The notes under the pieces are model-generated. The model was given only the letters and a program-made list of their open reading frames with translations. It did not search any database and had not been told where the DNA came from. 39,907 nucleotides of DNA from contig JAPLHB010000017.1 in NCBI GenBank assembly GCA_026389845.1, positions 1-39,907 of the forward strand, given 5' to 3'. How positions within the stretch are numbered: the first letter of the stretch is position 1; every line of letters begins with the position of its first letter. Positions 8,441 through 16,510 of this stretch are shown here, piece after piece. The translations under genes and the position numbers were made by a program. The stretch comes from Chloroflexota bacterium (GTDB lineage: Bacteria; Chloroflexota; Anaerolineae; CG2-30-64-16).

Positions 8441-8506
8441 ATGATCTGTAACAAAATCACGCGCCTGACCATCTAACGCGTAACGATTCCACCAGGAGGA
8501 AAATCC

Positions 8507-9148
8507 ATGCCGTTGTTGAACGAACAAATCCGCAAGGAAGTAAGCGCTATGCTGGCCGACGTGAAGAATCCGGTCACGTTCAAGGTCTTCACGCAGGAGT
8601 TCGAGTGCCAGTATTGCACCGAGACTCGCGAGTTGGTCGGAGAGGTGGCCGGCCTTTCGCCCAAGCTCTCGGTCGAGGTGTACGATTTCGTGAAGGACAA
8701 GGCCGTCGCGGACGGCCTGGGGATTGACAAGATTCCGGCGGTCGCGATCGTCGGCGCAAAGGACTACGGCATCCGGCTCTACGGCATCCCGGCAGGTTAC
8801 GAGTTCGGCACGCTGATCGAGGACATCAAGCTGGTGTCGGAGGGTGAGTCGCACCTGTCGGCCAAAACGAAGGCGATGGTGGGCAAGCTGAAGCAGCCGG
8901 TCCACCTCCAGGTATTCATCACCCCCACCTGACCGTACTGCCCGCCAGCCGTGATGCTGGCGCACCAATTGGCGATCGAGAGCGATCTCATCACCGCCGA
9001 CATGGTGGAAGCCACGGAGTTTCCCCATCTGGCGAACAAATACCAGGTCATGGGCGTGCCTCGCACCGTCATCAACGAGACCATCCAGATCGAAGGCGCG
9101 GTGCCCGAACCGAGGTTGATGCAGGAATTTGCGAAGGTGTCGAAGTAG
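8507..9148 (+). CDS. Glutaredoxin-like protein disulfide oxidoreductase, candidate selenoprotein (in-frame TGA)
   Basis: Read through the TGA at 8930-8932, this frame gives 213 residues, the usual size of the two-domain protein disulfide oxidoreductase (PDO) family. The N-terminal thioredoxin fold carries C34-Q-Y-C37. The C-terminal fold carries X142-P-Y-C145, where X is TGA and the family has Cys (CPYC, as in the well-known Pyrococcus furiosus PDO). The frame stays open and family-like after the TGA ([22 protein letters not shown]) to a TAG at 9146-9148. A SECIS-like hairpin follows the TGA at the right distance. The likely reading is selenocysteine at the redox nucleophile; a TGC-to-TGA nonsense mutation or sequencing error is the alternative. 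AGGAGGA at 8494-8500 precedes the ATG. Confidence 0.78.
8943..8962 (+). promoter_or_regulatory. Candidate bacterial SECIS hairpin
   Basis: Seven-base perfect stem CGCCAGC (8943-8949) with GCTGGCG (8956-8962) around a six-base loop CGTGAT. The loop begins 17 bases after the TGA, and its second base is G. Both fit the published bacterial SECIS pattern (loop about 16-37 bases from UGA, a G within its first two positions). Confidence 0.65.
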
Positions 9149-9162
9149 GACGCTGTGGACGC

Positions 9163-9187
9163 ACGGGGCGCTTTCGCAGCGCCCCGT
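9163..9187 (+). terminator. GC-rich hairpin after the disulfide oxidoreductase gene
   Basis: Ten-base perfect arms (9163-9172, 9178-9187) with a 5-base loop, 14 bases after the TAG at 9148, followed by GTGTTTA. It is a likely terminator with a weak T-tract. Its position argues against starting the next gene upstream of 9212. Confidence 0.6.
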
Positions 9188-9211
9188 GTGTTTACGGGAA
9201 AGGTTCAGGCT

Positions 9212-10525
9212 ATGGCAAAGCCTTCCCAGCCCAAGCCCGGCGATTTCCAGATCACCGACGCGCAGACCGTCGAGCACGCCGGGCAGATTCTCTCCGGCAG
9301 CAGCGAGAAACGGGGTCTTGCTCGCATCCTGCCGTTCCTGGGGCCGGCGTTCGTCGCCAGCGTGGCGTACATGGACCCCGGCAATTTTGCCACCAACATC
9401 CAGGGCGGCGCGCAGTTCGGCTACACGTTGCTGTGGGTGGTGGTCGCCAGCAACCTGATGGCGATGCTGATCCAATCCCTTTCGGCCAAGTTGGGGATCG
9501 CCAGCGGACTGAACCTGGCCGAGCAGTGCCGGGCGCACTTCCCCCCGTGGGTCGTCTGGGTCATGTGGGTGCTGATGGAGTTGGTCGCCATGGCGACCGA
9601 CCTGGCCGAGTTCCTGGGCGCCGCGCTGGGCTTCAATCTGCTCTTTGGCATCCCCCTCTGGATCGCCGGCATCCTGACCGCCATCGCGACCTTCCTGATC
9701 TTAGGCCTGGAGCGTTACGGCTTCCGCCCCATCGAGGCCGTCATTACCGCGTTGGTCAGCGTGATCGCGGTCAGCTACCTGATCGAGACCATCCTGGATA
9801 AGCCCGCCTGGGGTCAGGTGCTCTATCACGCGGTCGTGCCGCAGTTCGCCGGGGCCGAGAGTGTGCTGATCGCTACCGGCATCCTCGGCGCGACCGTGAT
9901 GCCGCACGTCATCTTCCTGCACTCGGCGCTCACCCAAGGTCGCATCGTGGTGCGCGATCCGGTGCAGATGCGCCGGCTGTTCCGCTTCGAGGTGATTGAC
10001 GTCGGCCTGGCGATGGGCTTGGCGGGGCTGATCAACGCGGCCATGCTGATGATGGCCGCCTCCACCTTCTTCCGCACGGGCATGACCCACATCGGCACGA
10101 TCGAAGAGGCGCATCTGACCTTGCAGCCGCTCCTCGGCCCGGCCGCGGGCGTGCTGTTCGCCATTGCGCTGCTGGCGTCGGGCCTGTCGTCGGCGTCGGT
10201 GGGCACGATGGCGGGGCAGGTCATCATGCAAGGCTTCCTGCACCACTCCATCCCCGCGTGGATTCGCCGCCTGGTGACCATGGCGCCGTCGCTGCTCGTC
10301 ATTTTCATCGGCCTCGATCCGACGCGCACGTTGGTCCTCAGCCAGGTGGTGCTCAGCTTCGGTCTGCCGTTTGCAGTGATCCCTCTGATCCTGTTCACCC
10401 GCCGCCGCGACATCATGGGGTCGCTGGTCAACAAGCCGCTGACGACCTTCCTGGCCGGCGTCGCGGCGGCCATCATCATTACGCTGAACCTGTTCCTGCT
10501 GTACCAGACGTTGTTTGGGGGGTAA
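9212..10525 (+). CDS. Nramp-family Mn2+/Fe2+ transporter
   Basis: A 437-residue inner-membrane divalent metal importer of the Nramp/MntH family, normally proton-coupled. The signature D-P-G-N in transmembrane 1 (A-Y-M-D-P-G-N-F-A-T) and M-P-H in transmembrane 6 (T-V-M-P-H-V-I-F-L-H) supply the metal-binding Asp, Asn and Met. About eleven hydrophobic segments are present. ATG 9212 is preferred; an in-frame upstream start at 9155 would run through the terminator hairpin. It is followed after four bases by a universal stress protein gene, an arrangement also met in other bacteria. Whether it carries Mn or Fe cannot be told from sequence. Confidence 0.93.
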   Translation: MAKPSQPKPGDFQITDAQTVEHAGQILSGSSEKRGLARILPFLGPAFVASVAYMDPGNFATNIQGGAQFGYTLLWVVVASNLMAMLIQSLSAKLGIASGLNLAEQCRAHFPPWVVWVMWVLMELVAMATDLAEFLGAALGFNLLFGIPLWIAGILTAIATFLILGLERYGFRPIEAVITALVSVIAVSYLIETILDKPAWGQVLYHAVVPQFAGAESVLIATGILGATVMPHVIFLHSALTQGRIVVRDPVQMRRLFRFEVIDVGLAMGLAGLINAAMLMMAASTFFRTGMTHIGTIEEAHLTLQPLLGPAAGVLFAIALLASGLSSASVGTMAGQVIMQGFLHHSIPAWIRRLVTMAPSLLVIFIGLDPTRTLVLSQVVLSFGLPFAVIPLILFTRRRDIMGSLVNKPLTTFLAGVAAAIIITLNLFLLYQTLFGG

Positions 10526-10529
10526 AGCC

Positions 10530-11447
10530 ATGTTTCGACATCTGTTATTGCCCCTGGATGGCTCGCGGCTGGCCGAGGCGGCCATCCCCGCGGCCGTCTA
10601 CCTGGCCCAAAAGCTGGGCGCGTCGGTCACGCTGATCCACATCGTCGAGCGCGCCGCCAAAGGTGAAATCCACGGCGAGCGCCACCTGACCACGGCCGAC
10701 GAGGCGTGCGCCTACCTGGGCGACGTGGCCGTGCGGGCCTTTCCCCCGGATGTGCGCGTGGTGACTCACGTCCATACCGTCGGCACCGACGACCTGCCGC
10801 AGAGCATCCTCGACCACGTGGAGGAGCTCGCGCCCGATCTGATCGTCATGTGCACTCACGGTTCCGGCGGCCTGCGCGATTTTATCTTCGGCAGCATGGC
10901 GCAGCGGGTGATTGGCCGCGGGAAGACGCCGGTGCTGCTGATCCGGCCGAAGGACGGCGGCCAGGAAGCGCCGTTTGCCTGTCGGCGGCTGCTGGCGCCG
11001 CTGGACGGCGACCCCGGCCACGAGCAGGGCTTGCCGGTGGCGGCCGAGTTGGCGCAGGCCTGCGGGGCTGAGCTGCGCCTCGTCTTCGTCGTCCACACGC
11101 CGGAGACCCTATCGGGCCAGGGCGCAGCGACCCGGCGGCTGTTGCCCGGCGCCATGCGCGCGGTACTCGACCTGGCGCAAGGGGACGCCGAGCAATATCT
11201 GCGCCAGCGCGTGGCCGCGCTCGAAGCGGCCGGCCTGACCGTGGAGGCCGAAACCCGCCGCGGCGACCCGACGGCCGTCATCGTGGGGACCGCGGCCAGC
11301 CGCGGCTCGGATCTGATCGTGTTGGGCACGCACGGCAAAACTGGCATGGACGCGTTCTGGGCCGGCAGCACCGGCCCGAAGATTTCCGCCCGGTCGCGGC
11401 TGCCGCTGCTCCTGGTTCCTGTGCCCGAGACGATTGCCCGCGGGTGA
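10530..11447 (+). CDS. Universal stress protein, two UspA domains
   Basis: A 305-residue cytoplasmic protein made of two tandem Usp domains (about residues 1-147 and 150-303). Each ends with the nucleotide-binding pattern G-x2-G-x9-G-S: T-H-G-S-G-G then F-G-S in domain 1, and G-T-H-G-K-T-G then A-G-S-T in domain 2. Domain 1 replaces the first Gly with Cys. Domain 2 therefore matches the ATP-binding type best. The start ATG lies four bases after the Nramp stop, so the two form an operon and the Usp may modulate the transporter, as inferred for other transporter-Usp pairs. Confidence 0.9.
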   Translation: MFRHLLLPLDGSRLAEAAIPAAVYLAQKLGASVTLIHIVERAAKGEIHGERHLTTADEACAYLGDVAVRAFPPDVRVVTHVHTVGTDDLPQSILDHVEELAPDLIVMCTHGSGGLRDFIFGSMAQRVIGRGKTPVLLIRPKDGGQEAPFACRRLLAPLDGDPGHEQGLPVAAELAQACGAELRLVFVVHTPETLSGQGAATRRLLPGAMRAVLDLAQGDAEQYLRQRVAALEAAGLTVEAETRRGDPTAVIVGTAASRGSDLIVLGTHGKTGMDAFWAGSTGPKISARSRLPLLLVPVPETIARG

Positions 11448-11586
11448 TGAACGGAAAGTCATCTTCGCGGAAATCCCCTTCATCGAAACGTCATCTCCCG
11501 GCGCGAGAATTCAGTGCTATATGCTGGCTCTCCGTGAGCCGGCACACCCTGCCGGGCCGCGCAGTCCGGTTTTTAGGAGACAACGT

Positions 11587-13533
11587 ATGCACTTCGAACG
11601 GATGAGACTCCGCAACGTGGTTCTTGGGGGCGCGTTGGGGCTGCTGGTTCTGGCAGCTATCCTGTTGGCCGCGTTTCCCGCCCTACCAGGCTCTGCCAGC
11701 ATTTCGACCGACGTTGATGCGCCCGCAAGCGCCGTCAGCGCGCCGGCCACGTCATCCAATGGCTGGGACCTGATCTTCACTGCCCCGGCGATCTCCGGCG
11801 GGCTGCCGTTTCACTTCTACGGGATGCTCTTCGTCAACCGCCAGGTGGGCTTCGCATTCGGTGGCGCCGACTGGGACACCGACTACCAGCAGGGTTGGTA
11901 TACGGGCCGGGTTTACCGGACGACCGACGGCGGCGTCACCTGGACCGAGGTACACCAGTCGGAGGGCTGGAAGATCGCCATGGCCTGCCAGGACACGCAG
12001 ACTTGCTGGGTGGGTGGCGAGTTCGGCACGATCTTTCAAACCACCGACGGCGGCGCCTCGTGGCTCCGGTCGTCCACCTACACCTGGGCCAATTACGACG
12101 TGCCCACCCCGACGCCGGTACCCTTCACGGGTTGGATGCGCTCCGCCGCCTACACGGGCGCGAACGGCATCGCTCTCTTCGGCGGTAACGACCGGGTGAT
12201 CCTGCGCAACTCGTCCAGCGACCCGCGCTCCTTCTACAACGTCTGGCCGCCATTGCCGTGGGCCGTCGCTACCTGGTCGGTGGCGTGCCCCTCTTCGCAG
12301 CTCTGTTTTGCCGGGCAGATCAAGTCGTGGATCCTGCAAAGTTTCGATGCCGGCCAGACCTGGACAAGCAGTTGGGTTATAAACGGCGCCGGCCAACAGG
12401 TCTCTGACGAGTGCAACAACGGCGTGCAACGACGCTACTACGGCATCTCGTCTGTCAATGAGAACTGGGTGTGGGCAGTCGGCAGTTGCGGCGGTCTCTA
12501 CCGCACCTTCAACGGCAGCCTCCCTGGTGCGACGTGGTGGGTGCAAAACGAGCAGATGGCGATCCCGACCGAGGTGGGATTCCGCCGTGTGAAGATGTTA
12601 GATCAGAATCACGGCATCACCGTCGGCGGCGTCTCTGGCGCCGGCTCTGTCCAGGCGGTCATCTACGTCAGCTCGAATGCCGGTTCCTATCCCACAGCAG
12701 CCACCTGGTCGCCCGTCTTGGCGCCGCAGACCGACGAGTTGCACGGCCTGGCCGCATTCTCGCTGGAAGACGTCTTCGTCGCCGACTGGTCGGGACAAAT
12801 CTGGCATCACAGCGGGCCGCTGGTTCCGATCGCGCCGCTGGCGACTTCGACGCCGACCGCCACGCCGCTGGGACAGGTCAGTGCAACCCCGACCGCCACG
12901 GCGAGCCAGACCCGTCCGGCCACGAACACGCCGACGCCGACCCGCACGCCAACGCCCAGCGTCACACCGACGGCGACTGAGACCCAGACCCCGACTACGA
13001 CGCCCACGGCGACGCCGGCGACGGGCGCGGTACGCGTGCGCGCCTTCGCCGACGCGAGCGGCAACGGCAGCTATGAAGTCGGCGAGCCGCTGCTGGCGGG
13101 GGCAAAGTTGGAACTCAGAACCGGTGGGCAGGCGCTCGAATCTTGCACCACGGCCGCCGATGGCCTATGCTTGTTCGGCAATCTGACGCCCGGCTCCTAT
13201 GCCCTGGTGGAAATCCAGCCGCCGGCCGGTTACGTGCCTGCCTTTGTGACCCTGCTCGTGGCAGTGAACGCGAACCAGACCGCAGAGGTCAATTGGCCGC
13301 ACCAAGTCGCCACGCCCACGCCGACTGCGACTGCGACCGCCACGGCCACGCCGACTAAGACGCCGACTGAGACGTCGACCGTCACGGCCACGCCGACTGA
13401 GACGCCGACGGCCACGCCAACGGAGACGCCCACCGCGACGCCGACGCCAACGGAAACGCCGACGTCAACGCCGACGGGCACGCCGACCCCGGAGCGCCGC
13501 TGGCTGCCGCTGATCGTCAGGCTGCTTTCGTAA
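11587..13533 (+). CDS. Secreted beta-propeller / Cna-B-like protein with Thr-Pro linkers
   Basis: A 648-residue surface or secreted protein. A signal or anchor segment (about residues 9-30) is followed by a beta-propeller with BNR/Ycf48-like blades (Y-R-T-T-D-G-G-V-T-W, F-Q-T-T-D-G-G-A-S-W, L-Q-S-F-D-A-G-Q-T-W). A Thr-Pro linker (about 418-478) leads to one SdrD/Cna B-like domain (about 480-570; F-A-D-A-S-G-N-G, G-S-Y-A-L-V-E-I-Q-P-P-A-G-Y). A second Thr-Pro linker (576-635) ends in R-R-W-L-P-L-I-V-R-L-L-S, an ending of the kind seen on many Chloroflexota secreted proteins. ATG 11587 has TAGGAGA upstream; the longer frame starting inside the Usp gene was rejected. The ligand is unknown. Confidence 0.8.
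   Translation: MHFERMRLRNVVLGGALGLLVLAAILLAAFPALPGSASISTDVDAPASAVSAPATSSNGWDLIFTAPAISGGLPFHFYGMLFVNRQVGFAFGGADWDTDYQQGWYTGRVYRTTDGGVTWTEVHQSEGWKIAMACQDTQTCWVGGEFGTIFQTTDGGASWLRSSTYTWANYDVPTPTPVPFTGWMRSAAYTGANGIALFGGNDRVILRNSSSDPRSFYNVWPPLPWAVATWSVACPSSQLCFAGQIKSWILQSFDAGQTWTSSWVINGAGQQVSDECNNGVQRRYYGISSVNENWVWAVGSCGGLYRTFNGSLPGATWWVQNEQMAIPTEVGFRRVKMLDQNHGITVGGVSGAGSVQAVIYVSSNAGSYPTAATWSPVLAPQTDELHGLAAFSLEDVFVADWSGQIWHHSGPLVPIAPLATSTPTATPLGQVSATPTATASQTRPATNTPTPTRTPTPSVTPTATETQTPTTTPTATPATGAVRVRAFADASGNGSYEVGEPLLAGAKLELRTGGQALESCTTAADGLCLFGNLTPGSYALVEIQPPAGYVPAFVTLLVAVNANQTAEVNWPHQVATPTPTATATATATPTKTPTETSTVTATPTETPTATPTETPTATPTPTETPTSTPTGTPTPERRWLPLIVRLLS
12836..13020 (+). repeat. Degenerate Thr-Pro coding repeat 1
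   Basis: Short degenerate ACG-CCG/ACC-like units encode the T-P-T-A-T-P linker between the propeller and the Cna-B-like domain. Confidence 0.7.
13308..13490 (+). repeat. Degenerate Thr-Pro coding repeat 2
   Basis: ACG-CCG-ACT/ACG-GCC-like units, including repeated T-E-T-P-T, encode the second linker just before the C-terminal motif. Such tracts are prone to slippage. Confidence 0.75.
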
Positions 13534-13551
13534 CTTTGGAGCGAAAAGTAC

Positions 13552-13603
13552 TTGACGCCGGACGATGCTTGCGCTATATTCGCGCGGTCAATATTCAACC
13601 GCG
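13552..13603 (+). promoter_or_regulatory. Citrate synthase promoter with overlapping inverted repeat
   Basis: TTGACG (13552-13557), 17-base spacer, TATATT (13575-13580). Directly downstream, CGCGGT (13583-13588) and ACCGCG (13598-13603) form an inverted repeat with AATATT at its centre. It covers the expected start point, so it could be a repressor operator. Confidence 0.7.
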
Positions 13604-13626
13604 TCAAGCGAATACAGGAGGTTCCA

Positions 13627-14811
13627 GTGAGCAATGAAACACGGCCCGACGTTCCGGGCGCACAGGCGACGCCGCCGGCCGCCGGCAAGGGTCTGGCAGG
13701 CATGGTCGTGGCAGATAGCAGCATCAGCTTCGTAGATGGCGCCGCGGGAATCCTGGAATACCGCGGGTACGACATTCGCGTCCTGGCCGACCACAGCCAT
13801 TTCGAGGAGGTGGCCTACCTGCTTTGGAACGGCAGGCTCCCCACCGCCCAGGAATTGCGAGACATGAAGGCCCAGGCGCGCACCTGTCGCTTCCTGCCCC
13901 CGGAGGTCATCGCGGCGTTGCGCAACCTCCCCAAGAAGGCCGACCCGATGGCCGTGATGCGCACCGCGGTCTCGATGCTGGCGCACTACGACCCCGAATC
14001 CGAGGAGAACACGCCCATCGCGCATCAGCACAAGGCGTGCCGCCTGCTGGGACAGATTTCTGGCGTGCTGGCCGCGTACGAGCGCATCCGCCGCGGCGAG
14101 GAGCCGATCAAACCGCGCATGGACCTGGATCACGCGGCCAACTTCCTCTGGATGCTGACTGGCGAAGACCCGGAGCCGCTGGCCGCCAGGGCGCTCGACC
14201 AATACCTGGTGCTGTTGGCCGAACACGAGCTGAACGCCTCCACCTTTACGGCGCGCGTCGTCGCGTCCACCGGTTCGGATCTGCACTCGGCCATCACCGG
14301 CGCGCTCGGCGCGCTGAAGGGGCCAGCTCACGGCGCGGCCGTGCAGGAGGCGATGGAACAGTTCCTGGAGATCGGCACGGTGGAGAATGTAGAACCCTGG
14401 TTCCAGCGCATCCGCAGCGAGGGCCGCAAGGTCATGGGGATGGGGCATCGCGTCTACAAGGTGCGCGACCCGCGCGCCGCGCCGTTGATGGGCAACGTCG
14501 AAAAGATGGTCGTAGCCACCGGTGAGCGCGAGTGGTTCGACATCGCCCAAAAGCTCGAAGCGGTAGCCATCCAGGATTCTTATTTTCGCGATCGCAACGT
14601 CAGCGCCAACGTGGACTTCTACTCCGCGCCGCTGCTCTACTCCATCGGCATCCCGGTGGACACCTTCACCTGCATGTTTGCCATGAGCCGCATCGCTGGC
14701 TGGACGGCCCACGTCTACGAGCAGCAGGCCGACAACCGGCTCATCCGGCCGCTGGCGAACTATACCGGGCGGCATCAGGTGCCGTGGACGGCGATCGAGG
14801 AGCGCGGGTGA
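13627..14811 (+). CDS. Citrate synthase (or 2-methylcitrate synthase)
   Basis: A 394-residue enzyme that joins oxaloacetate and acetyl-CoA to make citrate. Active-site segments are clear: G-P-A-H-G-A-A (first His), M-G-M-G-H-R-V-Y-K-V-R-D-P-R-A (second His and Arg), and N-V-D-F-Y-S-A-P (catalytic Asp). The length and motifs fit the short homodimeric type shared by citrate and methylcitrate synthases, and sequence alone does not separate them. GTG 13627 is chosen because AGGAGG lies five bases upstream (13616-13621) and it follows the promoter. The gene stands alone, ends at a strong terminator and faces the CoA-transferase operon. Confidence 0.92.
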   Translation: MSNETRPDVPGAQATPPAAGKGLAGMVVADSSISFVDGAAGILEYRGYDIRVLADHSHFEEVAYLLWNGRLPTAQELRDMKAQARTCRFLPPEVIAALRNLPKKADPMAVMRTAVSMLAHYDPESEENTPIAHQHKACRLLGQISGVLAAYERIRRGEEPIKPRMDLDHAANFLWMLTGEDPEPLAARALDQYLVLLAEHELNASTFTARVVASTGSDLHSAITGALGALKGPAHGAAVQEAMEQFLEIGTVENVEPWFQRIRSEGRKVMGMGHRVYKVRDPRAAPLMGNVEKMVVATGEREWFDIAQKLEAVAIQDSYFRDRNVSANVDFYSAPLLYSIGIPVDTFTCMFAMSRIAGWTAHVYEQQADNRLIRPLANYTGRHQVPWTAIEERG

Positions 14812-14847
14812 GCAAGAGATAGGGAGAGTGGGGAAATGGGGGAGCGG

Positions 14848-14881
14848 AGGAGCGGGAGACCGTTTCGCCGCTCCTTTTTTT
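14848..14881 (+). terminator. Terminator of citrate synthase gene
   Basis: AGGAGCGG (14848-14855) pairs with CCGCTCCT (14868-14875), followed by a run of T (14875-14881). It lies 36 bases after the stop. Confidence 0.8.
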
Positions 14882-14940
14882 CTGTGGCTTGCCGGAAACT
14901 CCGAGCTTTCCCGGTGCATCGGATCACCCTCCTCCCCTGC

Positions 14941-15094
14941 CCAGGGCCATTCAATTCTCGCGTCGGGCGACTGGAAGTCGCTGCAACCACTGCGAAGCCG
15001 ACCTGCGTCGGCTAGATTGCAGTCGGCGTAGGCCGACTTGGCAGATGTTGCAGCGGTTTCTAACCGCCAGGCTCCGAGAATTGAATGACCCTGG
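14941..15094. repeat. MITE-like element with 20-base terminal inverted repeats
   Basis: The ends 14941-14960 and 15075-15094 are inverted repeats of 20 bases with one mismatch. The inside holds smaller stems (GCGACTGGAAGTCGC; GCCGAC...GTCGGC; GCAGCGGTTTCTAACCGC). The 406 bases between citrate synthase and CoA-transferase hold this element, two terminators and no gene. Confidence 0.72.
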
Positions 15095-15167
15095 ATGTCC
15101 GTCGGGATGGAGCGGAGAGGAATTGGAGCGACTACGAAAAGGACATGGCAGGACATCAGCGGCGAAC

Positions 15168-15208
15168 AGCAAGAAACCCGGTTTCTCGCAGAAACCGGGT
15201 TTCTTGCT
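15168..15208. terminator. Perfect 19-base hairpin, bidirectional terminator
   Basis: Arms 15168-15186 and 15190-15208 are perfect inverted repeats with a CGC loop, ten bases beyond the CoA-transferase stop on the minus strand. Built from AGAAACCCGG and its complement, with T-rich ends, it likely ends the minus-strand operon. Confidence 0.75.
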
Positions 15209-15217
15209 GCCAGGGCC

Positions 15218-16510
15218 TCAAATCCAGTGCTGCTGCCTGGCGAAAAAGGTCAGTTCGTCGCGGAACTGCGGCGCGGCGATGGCGATGAGGGCATGGACGC
15301 GCTGGCGGATTGTCCTGCAGTAGAGGTCGGCGACGCCGTACTCGGTGACGATGTAGCGCACGTGATTGCGGGTGGTGACGACGCCCGCGCCCTGTTTCAG
15401 CATCGGCACGATGCGGCTGATGGCGCCGTCCTTGGCCGTGGCCGGCAGCGCGATGATCGGCACTCCGCCGGGCGAGCGCAGCGCGCCGTAGACGAAGTCG
15501 AGCTGCCCGCCCACGCCGCTGTAGAACATCGGGCCGATCGAGTCGGCGCACACCTGCCCTGTCAGGTCTATCTCCAGCGCCGAGTTGATCGAAACCTGCT
15601 TGGCGTTCTGGGCGATGATGAATGGGTCGTTGACGTAATCCTGCGGGTGAAACTCGAACATCGGGTTGTTGTCCATGTAGCTGTAGAGCTTTTGCGACCC
15701 CAACGCAAACCCCGCGATGATCTTGCCCCGGTGGATCGTCTTAGCCGCGTTCGTCAGCACCCCGGTCTCGATCAGCTCGATCACTCCGTCCGAGAAGAGC
15801 TCGGTATGCACCCCCAGGTCCTTCTTGTCTTTCAGATAGAAGAGCACCGCGTCGGGAATCTCGCCGATGCCCATCTGCATGGTCGCGCCGTCGGGGATCA
15901 ACTCGGCGATGTGACCGGCGATCTGCTTTTGCAGCTCACCCGGCTGGCCCTGCGGCACCTCGACGATGGGGTAGGAGACCGGGACGACGTGGGTCAACCG
16001 GCTGACGTGGATGAAACTATCGCCCAGCGCGCGCGGCATCCGGTCGTTCACCTCGGCGATTACGATGTCGGCTGACTCGGCCGCGGGCTTGGTCAGCCCC
16101 ACCTCGACGCCGAAGGTGCAGAAGCCGTGTTCGTCGGGCGGCGAGCAATGGATCATCGCCACGTTGGGCTTTAGCAGGGCCGGATCGCGCAGCGCCCTTG
16201 GAATCTGGCTCAGGAAGATCGGCGTGAAATCGGCGCGGCCTTCGTTGACTGCCTTGCGCACGTTGGCACTGATGAAGAGCGAGTTCACCCGGATGTGGCC
16301 GGCCATCTCCGGCGCCACGTAATCGGCCGGGCCGAGGGTGAGCACCTGGCAAATCTCCACATCCTCTAGCTCGGGGGCGCGGCGCACCAATGCGGCCAAC
16401 AGCTCCTTCGGCACGGAGCAGTTGCCGGTCATAAAGAGGCGGTCGTGTGATTTGATCGTCTGCACCGCGGTGTCGGCCGAGCAGAGCTTCTTGTGATACT
16501 GTGGGATCAT
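15218..16510 (-). CDS. Acetyl-CoA hydrolase / 4-hydroxybutyrate-type CoA-transferase
   Basis: A 430-residue class I CoA-transferase of the Cat1/AbfT group, moving CoA between acyl-CoA and a carboxylic acid such as acetate. The catalytic Glu lies in V-H-T-E-L-F-S-D-G-V, preceded by the G-I-G-E-I-P-D-A-V-L motif, and H-C-S-P-P-D-E-H-G-F fits the family. Length is normal. ATG 16510 has GGGAGG upstream and overlaps the alanine dehydrogenase stop by four bases (ATGA), so both genes are translated together. The exact acyl substrate is not certain; the pairing with alanine dehydrogenase suggests amino-acid or pyruvate-linked acid metabolism. Confidence 0.9.
   Translation of the reverse strand: MIPQYHKKLCSADTAVQTIKSHDRLFMTGNCSVPKELLAALVRRAPELEDVEICQVLTLGPADYVAPEMAGHIRVNSLFISANVRKAVNEGRADFTPIFLSQIPRALRDPALLKPNVAMIHCSPPDEHGFCTFGVEVGLTKPAAESADIVIAEVNDRMPRALGDSFIHVSRLTHVVPVSYPIVEVPQGQPGELQKQIAGHIAELIPDGATMQMGIGEIPDAVLFYLKDKKDLGVHTELFSDGVIELIETGVLTNAAKTIHRGKIIAGFALGSQKLYSYMDNNPMFEFHPQDYVNDPFIIAQNAKQVSINSALEIDLTGQVCADSIGPMFYSGVGGQLDFVYGALRSPGGVPIIALPATAKDGAISRIVPMLKQGAGVVTTRNHVRYIVTEYGVADLYCRTIRQRVHALIAIAAPQFRDELTFFARQQHWI

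Noticed and set aside
8951..9148. Separate small gene starting at GTG 8951
   Set aside because: No ribosome site, and the sequence is plainly the second half of the same disulfide oxidoreductase in the same frame.
9155..9211. Extended Nramp start at 9155
   Set aside because: The region forms the terminator hairpin of the preceding gene and encodes no family-like residues.
13588..15156. Long minus-strand frame opposite citrate synthase
   Set aside because: Arg/His/Gly-rich antisense shadow; the plus-strand gene has all active-site motifs.
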